A stretch of 64,000 bases of DNA from Pseudomonas putida (GTDB taxonomy: Bacteria > Pseudomonadota > Gammaproteobacteria > Pseudomonadales > Pseudomonadaceae), in the NCBI GenBank assembly GCA_041071465.1, contig CP163498.1, positions 5,226,001 through 5,290,000 on the forward strand, read 5' to 3'. How positions within the stretch are numbered: position 1 is the first letter of the stretch; each line of letters opens with the position of its first letter. The position numbers were made by a program, and so were the translations under genes. Positions 7,994 to 17,604 of this stretch are shown here, in pieces. The notes under the pieces were generated by a model. That model saw only the letters and a program-made list of their open reading frames with translations. It had not been told where the DNA came from and ran no database searches.

Positions 7994-10429
7994 ATGAAGT
8001 CTGTGTTTACCCCTTTAACGCTGGCCCCCACCTTGCTCGCCGGCTACCTGCTCACCCCGCTGGCCATGGCGGCCGAGGCTGACGCTGCACTCGACACGGT
8101 GATCGTCACCGGCTCGCGGGGCAGCGATGTGCGTACCGTCACCAGCAGCCCGGCACCGATCGACGTGATCGACAGCAAGCAGTTGGAACAGACTGGCGAA
8201 TCCAGCCTGCGCGGTGCGCTGCAGAAAACCTTGCCATCGTTCTCCCAACGCCCTTCCGGTACGTCCAATGACAGCGTCGCCCGCCCCTACAGCCTGCGCG
8301 GTCTGAACGGTTCCAACGTGCTGGTGCTGGTCAACGGCAAGCGCCGCCACAACAGTGCCGTGATCAACCTCGACTCCACCGCCGCCTACGGCACCAACCC
8401 CGTCGACCTCGACATGATCCCCATCAGCGCCATCGACCACGTCGAGATATTGCGTGATGGTGCCTCGGCGCAGTATGGCTCCGATGCCATCGCCGGGGTG
8501 ATCAACATCATCCTCAAGCAGCGCGACAACGGTGGTTCGGTCAGCACCCAGTACGGCCAGTACTACAAGGGCGATGGCGATAACCTGCGGCAAACCCTCA
8601 ACCAGGGCCTGGCCCTGGGCGACAACGGCGGCTTCTTCAACTACGCCCTGGACGCCAAGTCGGTACAGACTGCCACCCGCTCGCGCGAGGCCACCGGCAA
8701 CCTGTACTTCGCCGGCGACCCACGCAACGACAGCGCCGACCGCCATGTGCAGAAGAATGGCCTGCCAAAGATCAAGGCCATCAACCTGTCCTACAACGCC
8801 GAGCTGCCCGTCAATGACGCCCTGACTCTTTACTCGTTCTCCACGTTCAGCAAACGCGATGCCCGTGGCGGGCAAAACTACCGCCGCCCGAACTCGACCA
8901 ACATCATCCCCGAGATCTACCCGGACGGTACTGCGCCCTTCTATACCCTGGAAGAAACCGACTACCAGGCTGCCGCCGGCGGCCGTGGCGAGCTGGGCGA
9001 ATGGCACTGGGACCTGAGCTCTACCTTTGGCCGTGACAAGGGCCAGGCCGGTGCCGACGAAACCCTTAACGCCTCGCTCGGCCCGACCAGCCCGACGCGC
9101 TTCGACACTTACACCAACTACTTCGACCAGTGGACCAACAACCTCGACCTGACTCGCGCCTTCGAGGTTGGCCTGGCCAAGCCGCTGCAGGTGTCGTGGG
9201 GCCTGGAGCATCGTCATGAGCGCTACAAGACCGAGTCCGATGACCCGCTTTCGTACATCAATGGCGGTTACATCTACCCCAGTGGCCCACTGGCTGGCCA
9301 GCCGGGTGCAGTCGGCGCCCAGGGCGCAATCACCCTGACCCCCGAAGACGAAGGCCAGCTCAGCCGCAACAGCTACGCCAGCTACCTCGACCTGGGCCTG
9401 AACCCCACCGACAAACTGTGGCTGGGGGTGGCCGCGCGTTTCGAGAAGTACGACGACAGCAGCGGCAACACACGCAGCGGCAAGCTTTCCGCACGCTACG
9501 ACTTCACCTCCACCTTCGCCGTGCGCGGCACCCTCAGCAACGGCTTTCGCGCACCATCGCTGTCCCAGTCGGTCTACGCCCAGACGTCCAACCAGTACAC
9601 CCTCGTCAATGGCGTGGCGCAGTTCGTCGAGGCCAAGACCGTGCGTGTCGATTCGCCACTGGCCCAGGCACTGGGGGCTGAAGACCTTAGCCCGGAGAAA
9701 TCGCGCAACATCAGCATCGGCTTTACCTGGCAGCCTCTGCCCCAGGCCAGCCTGACCCTGGATGCCTACCAGATCGAAATCCGCGATCGCATTGCCCTCA
9801 CCGGCTTCCTCTATGGCAACGGCGTCGACCAGGTACTGCTCGACAACGGCTACAGGCCCGGATACCGGGTCAAGTACTTCACCAACGCCGCCGACACCAC
9901 CACCCGCGGGGTCGACCTGGTGGCCGACTACCGCGTCGACTACGGCCGCTATGGCCGGGCCAAGTACGGCGTGGGTTTCAACTACAACAAGACCGAGATC
10001 GACGACATCAAGGAGACGCCGGCATCGTTGCGGGCTGCGGGCAATAACCTGGAACTGTTCGACCGCGTGGCACAGGGCTACCTGACCGTTGCCAACCCCA
10101 AGACCAAATTGATCCTCAGCGCCAACTGGCAGATCGAACGTTTCACCATCAATGCTGCACTGACCCGCTACGACAAGGTCATCGCCCGTGACGCCAATCC
10201 TGACTATGACGTGACCTACGGCGCGAAATGGCTCACTGACCTGGAAGTGGCCTATGCCCTGACCGACAACTTCGACATCGCCGTAGGTGCCAACAACCTG
10301 TTCGACGTACGCGCCGACAACAACGGCTACCCCGCGGGCGACATCAACGGCTTCCCGAAATTTGGCTCGATCTCGCCGTTCGACCCTTACGGCGGCTTCT
10401 GGTACACGCGCATCGCCTACAACTTCTGA
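7994..10429 (+). CDS. TonB-dependent outer-membrane receptor
   Basis: An 811-residue receptor. The signal peptide ends near residue 26 (LAMA-A), a TonB box-like TVIVTG is at 35-40, the plug covers about 45-170 (VLVNGKRRHN, EILRDGASAQYGSDAIAGVINI), and the beta-barrel ends with the aromatic terminus ...RIAYNF. No N-terminal signalling domain is present, so it is not a transducer of the FpvA or FecA kind. It would import a scarce ligand across the outer membrane using TonB. Its place between a binding-protein gene and a flavin monooxygenase suggests an organic ligand or complex that is then degraded. AAGGA precedes the ATG by seven bases. Confidence 0.9.
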   Translation: MKSVFTPLTLAPTLLAGYLLTPLAMAAEADAALDTVIVTGSRGSDVRTVTSSPAPIDVIDSKQLEQTGESSLRGALQKTLPSFSQRPSGTSNDSVARPYSLRGLNGSNVLVLVNGKRRHNSAVINLDSTAAYGTNPVDLDMIPISAIDHVEILRDGASAQYGSDAIAGVINIILKQRDNGGSVSTQYGQYYKGDGDNLRQTLNQGLALGDNGGFFNYALDAKSVQTATRSREATGNLYFAGDPRNDSADRHVQKNGLPKIKAINLSYNAELPVNDALTLYSFSTFSKRDARGGQNYRRPNSTNIIPEIYPDGTAPFYTLEETDYQAAAGGRGELGEWHWDLSSTFGRDKGQAGADETLNASLGPTSPTRFDTYTNYFDQWTNNLDLTRAFEVGLAKPLQVSWGLEHRHERYKTESDDPLSYINGGYIYPSGPLAGQPGAVGAQGAITLTPEDEGQLSRNSYASYLDLGLNPTDKLWLGVAARFEKYDDSSGNTRSGKLSARYDFTSTFAVRGTLSNGFRAPSLSQSVYAQTSNQYTLVNGVAQFVEAKTVRVDSPLAQALGAEDLSPEKSRNISIGFTWQPLPQASLTLDAYQIEIRDRIALTGFLYGNGVDQVLLDNGYRPGYRVKYFTNAADTTTRGVDLVADYRVDYGRYGRAKYGVGFNYNKTEIDDIKETPASLRAAGNNLELFDRVAQGYLTVANPKTKLILSANWQIERFTINAALTRYDKVIARDANPDYDVTYGAKWLTDLEVAYALTDNFDIAVGANNLFDVRADNNGYPAGDINGFPKFGSISPFDPYGGFWYTRIAYNF

Positions 10430-10479
10430 CCCCACCGACCGTGCGCCCGCCGCGCTTGGCGGGCGCCAGGAGAACCTTT

Positions 10480-11799
10480 ATGAGCCAAGGCCAGTTTGTT
10501 CTCGGCGCCTTTATCCCCGGTACCCTCAGCGGCAGCGCCTGGCGTCTGCCCGAAGCACCGCTGGACACGTTCAGGCAGCTCGAGCATTACCAGTACATCG
10601 CCCGCAAGCTGGAGGCCGGGCGCTTCCACTCGCTGTTCTTCAACGACACCCTCGATGTCAAACTCGACCTGGCCTTGCAGCGCGGCCCCAACAGCGTGCG
10701 CTGGGACCCGCTGATCCTTGCCCCGGCGCTGGCGGCCAGCACCCGGCATATCGGCCTGATCGCCACCGCCAGCAGCACCTACAACGAGCCCTACAACATC
10801 GCCCGCAAGTTTGCCGCGCTCGACCACCTCAGCGGTGGCCGCGCTGGCTGGAACCTGGTGACCTCGCTGGGTGGCGGCGAAAACTTCAACCGCCAGGAGC
10901 ATGTCGAGCACGATGACCGCTACGCCCGCGCCGAAGAGTTCTACGATGTGGTCAGCGGCCTGTGGGACAGCTGGGCCGACGATGCCTTCGTTCAGGACAA
11001 GGCCAGCGGTACCTGGCTGGACATCGACAAGCTGCACGTGCTCAACCACCAGGGCGAGCACTTTCAGGTGCGCGGGCCCTTGAACGTCGCGCGTTCGCCG
11101 CAAGGCCATCCCGTGGTGGCCCAGGCGGGCGCCTCCGCAGCCGGCAAACGGCTGGCGGCGCGGGTGGGCGAACTGATCTTCACCGCCCAGCACACCCTGG
11201 AACAGGGCAAGGCGTTTTATCGCGAAACCAAGCAGGCCGCTGCCGGCTTGGGCCGTGGGGGCCACGAACTCAAGGTACTCCCCGGCGTCGCGCCGGTGGT
11301 GGGCAAGACCCTCGCCCACGCCCAGGCCAAGTACGACCGCCAGCAGCAGTTGCTGGAGCCCAAGGCTTTTCTCAGCTCCATTTCGCGTTTCGCCAGCCTT
11401 GGCTACGACCTGTCGGAACTGCCATTCGATGAGGTGGTGCCCCTGCCGCCGGAGCACTTCACCACCAACACCCACCAAAGCCGGCAAAAGCTGGTGTACG
11501 ACCTGATCCGCCGCGAGCGGCCGACGGTGCGGCAGCTGTTCAACCAACTCACCTCCGGTGGCCACCGCATCCTGATAGGCACCCCGCAGAGCATTGCCGA
11601 CGATCTGCAGGCGTGGTTCGAGGCCGGCGCCGCCGACGGTTTCAACATCATGTTCAGCGGCCTGCACTCGGCCATCGACGACTTTGTCGACGGCGTGGTG
11701 CCTGAGCTGCAACGGCGCGGGCTGTTCCAGCGCGAATACGCCGGCAGCACGCTGCGGGAAAACCTCGGCCTGCCTTACCGCGCCAACCGCTTTTTCTAA
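10480..11799 (+). CDS. NtaA/SnaA/DszA-type FMN-dependent monooxygenase
   Basis: A 439-residue luciferase-fold enzyme of the NtaA/SnaA/SoxA(DszA)/MoxC class, which uses FMNH2 supplied by a separate reductase to oxidise substrates such as nitrilotriacetate or organosulfur compounds. Characteristic stretches are FHSLFFNDTLDV near residue 50, the central GGRAGWNLVTS and the C-terminal ILIGTPQSIADDL. The start at 10480 follows a CAGGAG site; upstream in-frame codons lack one. No flavin reductase gene is in the cluster. The substrate is unknown, but the surrounding transport genes point to scavenging of an external organic compound. Confidence 0.87.
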   Translation: MSQGQFVLGAFIPGTLSGSAWRLPEAPLDTFRQLEHYQYIARKLEAGRFHSLFFNDTLDVKLDLALQRGPNSVRWDPLILAPALAASTRHIGLIATASSTYNEPYNIARKFAALDHLSGGRAGWNLVTSLGGGENFNRQEHVEHDDRYARAEEFYDVVSGLWDSWADDAFVQDKASGTWLDIDKLHVLNHQGEHFQVRGPLNVARSPQGHPVVAQAGASAAGKRLAARVGELIFTAQHTLEQGKAFYRETKQAAAGLGRGGHELKVLPGVAPVVGKTLAHAQAKYDRQQQLLEPKAFLSSISRFASLGYDLSELPFDEVVPLPPEHFTTNTHQSRQKLVYDLIRRERPTVRQLFNQLTSGGHRILIGTPQSIADDLQAWFEAGAADGFNIMFSGLHSAIDDFVDGVVPELQRRGLFQREYAGSTLRENLGLPYRANRFF

Positions 11800-11808
11800 G
11801 GAGTGTTC

Positions 11809-13416
11809 ATGTTCCGACCTTTGGCTTCATTGAGCCTGGCCATTGCCCTGGCCCTGGCCGGTTGCGACGACAAACCGGCGCAACCGGCCAGCAGCGCTGA
11901 GGCAGCCACCCCGCAGCAAGGCGGCGTGCTACGGGTAGCCTTTGACGGCGACCCCAACTGCATCGACCCGCAGCAGGCGGGCAACAACACTGCCCTCAAC
12001 GTCGGCCGGCAACTGGTCGACTCGCTTACCGATCAAGACCCGCAAAGTGCTGCAATCGTGCCGTGGCTGGCCGAGCGCTGGGAGGTCAGTGACGACTCGC
12101 GCCAGTTCACTTTCCACCTGCGCGAAGGCGCCACCTTCGCAGACGGCAGCCCGCTGGATGCGGCGGCGGTGAAGGCCAATTTCGAGGCTATCATCGCCTT
12201 GGGTGCCCAGGCGCAGCTGGCCAGTACCTACCTGGCCGGCCTGGATACCATTGAAGTGCTCGGGCCGCTTAGCGTGCGCATTGGTTTCCACCAACCCAAC
12301 GCACAATTCCTCCAGGCCAGCTCTACCATGAGCCTGGGGTTGCTAGCCCCGGCCACCCTCAAGCGCTCCGCCGAGGAACGCTGCCAAGGTGCGCTGGTAG
12401 GCAGCGGGCCGTTCAATGTCAAGCGCTTCGAACATAACCGCCTGGTGCGTATCGAGGCCCGCCACGACTATGCCTGGCCATCGTCGTTGGCCGGGCACCA
12501 GGGCCGCGCCTGGCTCGACGCCATCGAGTTCCACATCCTGCCGGAATCCGGCGTGCGCCTGGGCAGCCTGTTGTCCGCGCAGATCGACGTCAACACAAGC
12601 GTGCCGGTGCAGGACGAGGCCGTGCTGCAAGCTCAGGGCGTGCCGTCGATCGCCCGTTCCAACCCTGGCATTGTCTTCAACCTGACACCCAACGAGTCGC
12701 ACCCGCCGCTGGACGACGCCAATGTGCGCCGGGCACTGAACAAGGCCATCGACCGCAGCCAGTTGCAGTCGGTGATCTCGCGCTACCAGAAACCGGCCAG
12801 CTCGGTACTGGCCAGCAGCACGCCGTATTACCAGGACCTCAGTGCCAGCCTCGCCTTCGATCCCGAAGGTGCCGCCAAGCTGTTGGATGCTGCGGGCTGG
12901 GCCAAAGGTGCCGATGGCTGGCGCCAGCGCGATGGCCAGCGCCTGAGCTTCGCCCTCGACTACTGGCAGGCCACCACCCCGGTGCTGGAACTGGTGCAGC
13001 AGCAACTGCGCCAGGCTGGCGTGGAGCTGCGCCTGAACAAGTCCACCATTGGCCAGGTGAGCCTGCTGCAGACTTCGCAAAACTACCAGCTGTGGTTCTT
13101 CAACCTGACCCGCGCCGACCCGGACGTATTGCGCACCGTGTTCCTCGCCGCAGGTCGCAACGTCAACGTGCGTGGCGCGCTGCCACTGGACCAGGCCCTG
13201 CTCGATTCGGCAGCCAGCCTGGATGCGCACAAACGTGGCGAGCTGATCGCTCAAGCCAGCCAGGCGTTACTGGAGCAAGGCCATGTCATTCCGCTGGTGG
13301 AGGCTGCAACGGTCACAGCGTTTCGCCATGCCGTGCGCGGCCTGCACTACGAAGCCTCGACTCGTCTGCAGTTTTATGACACCTGGCTGGCACAACCAGA
13401 GGCCACCAAACCATGA
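11809..13416 (+). CDS. Peptide/nickel-class ABC transporter substrate-binding lipoprotein
   Basis: A 535-residue SBP_bac_5 family protein (the DppA/OppA class). The start at 11809 follows TAAGGAG and gives a lipoprotein signal with lipobox LAGC, so Cys19 would be the lipidated residue. Family features include FDGDPNCIDPQQAG, the ADGSPLDAAAVKANFEA segment and ...NVRRALNKAIDRS. It should deliver its ligand to the two permeases encoded next. Its stop overlaps the first permease start (ATGA). The class binds peptides, opines, nickel and glutathione-like molecules; the ligand is unresolved. Confidence 0.9.
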   Translation: MFRPLASLSLAIALALAGCDDKPAQPASSAEAATPQQGGVLRVAFDGDPNCIDPQQAGNNTALNVGRQLVDSLTDQDPQSAAIVPWLAERWEVSDDSRQFTFHLREGATFADGSPLDAAAVKANFEAIIALGAQAQLASTYLAGLDTIEVLGPLSVRIGFHQPNAQFLQASSTMSLGLLAPATLKRSAEERCQGALVGSGPFNVKRFEHNRLVRIEARHDYAWPSSLAGHQGRAWLDAIEFHILPESGVRLGSLLSAQIDVNTSVPVQDEAVLQAQGVPSIARSNPGIVFNLTPNESHPPLDDANVRRALNKAIDRSQLQSVISRYQKPASSVLASSTPYYQDLSASLAFDPEGAAKLLDAAGWAKGADGWRQRDGQRLSFALDYWQATTPVLELVQQQLRQAGVELRLNKSTIGQVSLLQTSQNYQLWFFNLTRADPDVLRTVFLAAGRNVNVRGALPLDQALLDSAASLDAHKRGELIAQASQALLEQGHVIPLVEAATVTAFRHAVRGLHYEASTRLQFYDTWLAQPEATKP

Positions 13417-14372
13417 CCACGCTGACTTATCGCCACGCCGTACCGTGGCGGCTGGCCCAGGCACTGCTGGTGCTGTGGGCTGCATTTTCCCTGTCGTTCG
13501 TCATCCTCTACGCGTTGCCCGGTGACCCGGTGGCGATCTTGCTGGCACAGAGCGGCGAGCCAGGCGCGGTAGACCCGGCAAAGGTGGCCGAACTGCGCGC
13601 TCGCTACCACCTCGATGGCAGCTTGTGGCAACAGTACGGCGGTGCACTCTGGCGCCTGTTGCAGCTGGACTTGGGCCATTCGCTGCAAAGCGGCAAGCCA
13701 GTGGCTCAGGCCCTGGCAGACGCGTTGCCCGCCACCTTGTCCCTGGCGTTCGCCGCACTGGCCCTGGCCGTGCCACTGGGCATCGGCTTGGCCCTGGCGG
13801 CGCATCAGGTACGCCAGCGCACGTTGCAGAGCGCTTTGCATAACGCCCCGGCCGTGGTGGTGTCGTTGCCGACCTTCTGGGTTGGCCTGGTGCTGTTGCA
13901 GCTGTTTTCCTTCCAACTGCACTGGCTGCCGGCCATGGGCAATCAAGGCCCGGCCAGCCTGGTGCTGCCGGCGCTAACCCTGGCCCTGCCTTGTGCGGCG
14001 ATGATCGCTCAGGTACTGGGACGTTCACTGGCCAGTGTCAGCCGCCAGCCATTCGTCCAGGCATTGCGCAGCAAAGGGCTAGGGCCTTGGCGCTTGTTGT
14101 GCGGGCACGTGCTGCACAATGCAGCAATACCGCTGCTGAGCCTGGCCGGCACCTTGCTGGGCAACCTGCTGGCCGGGGCGGTGGTGACCGAAACCGTGTT
14201 CTCGCGTGAGGGTATCGGCCGCCTGGCCCAGGCCGCAGTGGCCAGCCAGGACATCGCCGTGGTTCAGGGTGTGGTGTTGCTGGCTGCGGCCTTGTACGTG
14301 CTGACCAACTTGCTGACCGACCTGTTCTACCCCCTGCTCGACCCACGTATTGGCCAAGGAGGCCGGGCATGA
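13413..14372 (+). CDS. ABC transporter permease, DppB type
   Basis: A 319-residue inner-membrane permease with about six membrane segments, beginning with LAQALLVLWAAFSLSFVILY. The DppB-like periplasmic loop (LPGDPVAILLAQSGEPG) and a cytoplasmic EAA-type coupling segment (LRSKGLGPWRLLCGHVLHNA) are visible. It forms the transport channel together with the next gene product. Four-base overlaps on both sides indicate translational coupling within the importer operon. Confidence 0.92.
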   Translation: MTTLTYRHAVPWRLAQALLVLWAAFSLSFVILYALPGDPVAILLAQSGEPGAVDPAKVAELRARYHLDGSLWQQYGGALWRLLQLDLGHSLQSGKPVAQALADALPATLSLAFAALALAVPLGIGLALAAHQVRQRTLQSALHNAPAVVVSLPTFWVGLVLLQLFSFQLHWLPAMGNQGPASLVLPALTLALPCAAMIAQVLGRSLASVSRQPFVQALRSKGLGPWRLLCGHVLHNAAIPLLSLAGTLLGNLLAGAVVTETVFSREGIGRLAQAAVASQDIAVVQGVVLLAAALYVLTNLLTDLFYPLLDPRIGQGGRA

Positions 14373-15211
14373 GCGTAAAAACCGCCTATGGCTTTGTACA
14401 AGCGAAACGCTGGCCTCGCCTGCCACTGGCATTGAGTGTCGTCCTGTTCCTGCTGGTACTGGGCTGGGCCTTTTGGCCAGAGCTGTTCAGCCGCGCCGAC
14501 CCGTTGCTGGCCGATCCCAGTCAGGCCTTGCAAGCCCCTTCCGCCCGGCACTGGTTCGGCACCGACCACCTTGGCCGCGACCTGTACGCGCGCTGTGTCC
14601 ATGGCGCGGCGCTGTCACTGCAGGCGACCAGCATCGCCGTGCTGATCGCTTTGCTGGTCGGCAGTCTGCTGGGTGGCATCGCCGGCTGGTTCGGTGGCCT
14701 GGCCGATCGTGCGCTGACAGTGCTGGTGGAGGTGCTGATGGCCATTCCCGCATTGTTGCTGGCGATGGCGATTGTCACGGCGCTGGGCTTCGGCACGCTG
14801 GAAATCGCCGTAGCCGTAGGGCTGTCATCCGTGGCCATCTTCGCCCGGCTGGCCCGCGGCGAAGTGCTGCGCTGGCGCAGCCGCAGCTTTGTCGAGGCGG
14901 CGCAGGTGGCCGGTGTGGGCAGCTGGTGCAACCTCTGGCGGCATGTGTTGCCGCACGCCGCCGGGCCGCTACTGGCCTTGGCCGCACTGGAGTTCGCCAG
15001 TGCCGTGCTGGCTGTGTCGGCGTTGAGCTTTCTCGGCTTTGGCGCACCGCCACCGCAACCGGAGTGGGGCCTGCTGATCGCCGAAGGCCGCAACTACATG
15101 GTCGTGGCCTGGTGGTACACCACATTGCCGGGCTTGGTGGTGGCCGCCGTGGTGCTGGCCACTCATCAACTCGCCCATGGGCTGCAACAGTTACAGGGAG
15201 ATGTGCGATGA
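14369..15211 (+). CDS. ABC transporter permease, DppC type
   Basis: A 280-residue permease. An N-terminal membrane segment is followed by the DppC-type motif HWFGTDHLGRDLYAR at about residues 57-71, a core of five more membrane segments, and an EAA-type coupling loop (FVEAAQVAGVGSWCNLWRHV). It pairs with the DppB-type permease. The start overlaps the upstream stop (ATGA) and the stop overlaps the ATPase start (ATGA), so the importer genes form one transcription unit. Confidence 0.92.
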   Translation: MSVKTAYGFVQAKRWPRLPLALSVVLFLLVLGWAFWPELFSRADPLLADPSQALQAPSARHWFGTDHLGRDLYARCVHGAALSLQATSIAVLIALLVGSLLGGIAGWFGGLADRALTVLVEVLMAIPALLLAMAIVTALGFGTLEIAVAVGLSSVAIFARLARGEVLRWRSRSFVEAAQVAGVGSWCNLWRHVLPHAAGPLLALAALEFASAVLAVSALSFLGFGAPPPQPEWGLLIAEGRNYMVVAWWYTTLPGLVVAAVVLATHQLAHGLQQLQGDVR

Positions 15212-16824
15212 ACACCCCATTGGTGCGTATCCAGCAGTTAAGCGTCGATTATCCAGGCAACCCGCAAGCCGCCGTACAGGCGCTGGACCTGGAAATTGCC
15301 GCAGGTGAAATTGTCTGCCTGGTGGGCGAGTCCGGTTCGGGCAAATCCACCACCGCTGCGGCCCTCGCCGGGCTGCTGCCAGCCGCGGCGCGGCAGCGAG
15401 GCCAACTGTGGCTGCAAGGCCAGGCGCTGGAACAATTTGCTGAACGTGACTGGTGCCAACGCCGTGGCCGCCTGGTCGGCTTCGTGCCACAAGACCCCGG
15501 CACCTCGCTGGACCCGGTCAAGACCATCGGTGCACAGCTGGTCGAAGCCATGACCGTGCATGGCGTGCCGGGCCGTGAAGCCGGTGCGCGCGGGCTGGCA
15601 CTGCTGCAGCAGGTGGGCCTCAGGGATGCCGAGCAACTGTCCCGCCGCTACCCCCATGAGCTGTCGGGTGGCATGTGCCAGCGGGTGTTGATCGCAATCG
15701 CCTTGGCCAATGACCCACCGCTGTTGATCGCCGACGAACCCACCAGCGCCCTGGATGTCAGCGTGCAGCGGCAAATTCTAGACCGCCTGCAGCAACTGGT
15801 GCGCGCACGCGGCAGCAGCTTGTTGCTCATCACCCATGACCTGGCGGTGGCGCTGGACCGTGCCGATCGCATTCTGGTGATGCGCAACGGCCAACTGCTG
15901 GAGAGCGGCACGCCCGCGCAGTTATGGCATGCACCCAAGCATCCCTACACGCGGCAGCTGCTGGCGGCCTCACCGTTGGCACGCCTGCAGCAACGGCGTA
16001 CTGGCCCAGCCAGCGCAGTTGGCGAACCCCTGTTGCAGGTCAGTGGCCTGATGCGGCGTTTCAACCGGCATGCCGCGCCGGTGGTCGACGGTGTCAGCTT
16101 CACCCTGCCCCGTGGCAGTACCACCAGCCTGGTGGGCGAGTCAGGTTCGGGTAAGTCCACCACTGCCCGCATCATCCTGGCCTTGGAGCAAGCCAGTGCA
16201 GGCAGCGTGTTGTTCGACGGCCAGCCAATACTGGGCGCCAGCCGGCGCCAATTGCATGCCTACCGGCGGCGAGTGCAACTGGTCTACCAGAACCCCTGGG
16301 CTGCGTTGGACCCTAGGCACAACCTGCTGCAGATCGTCAGTGAGCCGATGCGCGCCTTTGCCATTGGCGCGCGACGAGACGATCGGCAGCGGGTGCTGGG
16401 TTTGCTGGAGCGGGTCGGGTTACCCGCCGAGTTGCTGCTGCGTCGGCCTGGAGCGTTGTCTGGTGGGCAGCGCCAGCGTGTGGCTATCGCTCGTGCCTTG
16501 GCGGCTGAACCGGAGCTGCTGGTGCTCGATGAGCCGCTGTCGGCCCTGGATGCGCCCGTGCAGGCACAGGTGTTGGCGTTGTTGCAGCGTTTGCAGGCTG
16601 AGCTGGGGCTGACCTACCTGTTCATTTCACACGACCTGGCGACGGTGCGCGGCATCAGCGATCAGGTGCTGGTGATGCGCCAGGGGCGGCTGGTGGACCA
16701 AGGGCCGACCGAGCAGGTGTTCGAGCGGCCCGCGAGTGACTACACGCGGAGCTTGCTGGAGGATATGCCAGGATTGGGCCGGGTATTGCAGGGGGAGCGG
16801 CCCTTGGTGCGTGAGGTGGGGTGA
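15208..16824 (+). CDS. Fused dipeptide-class ABC transporter ATPase (DppD–DppF type)
   Basis: A 538-residue protein with two complete ATPase domains in one chain. Domain 1 has GESGSGKST (about residue 42), LSGGMCQR and [11 protein letters not shown]; domain 2 has a second GESGSGKST (about 315), LSGGQRQR and [12 protein letters not shown]. It powers the importer formed with the preceding permeases. The same frame is open far upstream inside the permease gene, but the start at 15208 is supported by the ATGA overlap, a GGGAG site nearby and the beginning of the conserved domain at [15 protein letters not shown]. Confidence 0.93.
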   Translation: MNTPLVRIQQLSVDYPGNPQAAVQALDLEIAAGEIVCLVGESGSGKSTTAAALAGLLPAAARQRGQLWLQGQALEQFAERDWCQRRGRLVGFVPQDPGTSLDPVKTIGAQLVEAMTVHGVPGREAGARGLALLQQVGLRDAEQLSRRYPHELSGGMCQRVLIAIALANDPPLLIADEPTSALDVSVQRQILDRLQQLVRARGSSLLLITHDLAVALDRADRILVMRNGQLLESGTPAQLWHAPKHPYTRQLLAASPLARLQQRRTGPASAVGEPLLQVSGLMRRFNRHAAPVVDGVSFTLPRGSTTSLVGESGSGKSTTARIILALEQASAGSVLFDGQPILGASRRQLHAYRRRVQLVYQNPWAALDPRHNLLQIVSEPMRAFAIGARRDDRQRVLGLLERVGLPAELLLRRPGALSGGQRQRVAIARALAAEPELLVLDEPLSALDAPVQAQVLALLQRLQAELGLTYLFISHDLATVRGISDQVLVMRQGRLVDQGPTEQVFERPASDYTRSLLEDMPGLGRVLQGERPLVREVG

Positions 16825-16852
16825 GCCTGCAGCGATTGGGTTGGATCACCGA

Positions 16853-16945
16853 TGCTGGGGCTGCTTCGCAGCCCATCGCGATGCAAGGCCGCTCCTACAA
16901 GGGCCTTGTGCCGCGATGGGGGCGCAAAGCGGCCGTAACGGCCTA
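16853..16945. repeat. REP-like extragenic palindromic repeat
   Basis: A dispersed Pseudomonas repeat of the form GGGGCTGCTTCGCAGCCC, then ATCGCGATGCAAGGCCGCTCCTACA, followed by an inverted copy of GGGCCTTG and CATCGCGG. It separates the convergent ABC ATPase and tenA genes and may act as a bidirectional terminator or RNA-stabilising structure. Its right end touches the tenA stop codon. Confidence 0.65.
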
Positions 16946-17602
16946 CGCAGCCCCGTCCAACCCCATCTGCCAGAAATCCGCTTCCAGGCTGGACGCCTGG
17001 CCGAAAATCCCCACCAGCTCAGCAAACCGCTGCTCTGTCATGCTTCGCGCAGCCAGTTCATCCAGATGCTTGCGCGCGGCCGCCGCCACGCCTTGGTAGC
17101 CCTCCCCGGCATATTCGCCAATCCACTCGCGGTACGGGTGGTTGCTCAAATCGCCGATGCGTTCGGCCAAGGTTCGGCCGATCTCGGCATAGCCGATCAC
17201 GCAAGGTGCCAGTGCCACATGCAGCTCCAGCAGGTCGCCGGCGGCGCCGCAGTCCAGCACGTAACGGGTATACGCCACCGTCGCCTGGTGCTCTGGTGCG
17301 GCCTCGATATCAGCCTGAGTCAACCCCCAGCGCGCGCACAGGCGCACATGCAACTCGGTTTCATCCAGGATCGCCGCCAGCCCGGCCTGCGCGGCACGGA
17401 TGTCGGCCGGGCGGCGGCTTTTGTAGGCGGCCAGCGCCCAGGCGCGGGCGAACTGGATCAGAAACAGGTAATCCTGCACCAGGTAGGTTCGGAACGCTTG
17501 CTCGCTCAGCGTGCCCTCGCCCATCTGCCGCACGAAGTCATGGTCCACGTAGCGGTTCCACTGCGGCGCGGCAGCGGTCTTGAGGCGCTCGAAGATATCC
17601 AT
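16943..17602 (-). CDS. tenA: TenA family thiaminase II / aminopyrimidine aminohydrolase (Cys type)
   Basis: A 219-residue all-helical TenA protein. The catalytic Cys lies in LAPCVIGYAEIG at residue 134, and Asp44 (LVQDY) and other family residues are in place. TenA hydrolyses aminopyrimidine breakdown products of thiamine to HMP for salvage in the cytoplasm. The ATG at 17602 has a GGAGG site about ten bases upstream; a GTG at 17608 overlapping the previous stop is the alternative. It is the second gene of a pair under a TPP riboswitch. Confidence 0.88.
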   Translation of the reverse strand: MDIFERLKTAAAPQWNRYVDHDFVRQMGEGTLSEQAFRTYLVQDYLFLIQFARAWALAAYKSRRPADIRAAQAGLAAILDETELHVRLCARWGLTQADIEAAPEHQATVAYTRYVLDCGAAGDLLELHVALAPCVIGYAEIGRTLAERIGDLSNHPYREWIGEYAGEGYQGVAAAARKHLDELAARSMTEQRFAELVGIFGQASSLEADFWQMGLDGAA

Positions 17603-17604
17603 GC

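Noticed and set aside
8015..10435. Long open frame on the minus strand opposite the TonB receptor
   Set aside because: Its product has low-complexity V/G/A/Q-rich sequence with no domain, while the plus strand encodes a full receptor. Such frames arise from strong GC bias at third codon positions.
14350..15207. Upstream in-frame extension of the ABC ATPase through the permease gene
   Set aside because: The sequence before 15208 is R/G/A-rich noise overlapping a well-supported permease; the conserved ATPase begins at the ATG at 15208 with an ATGA overlap.
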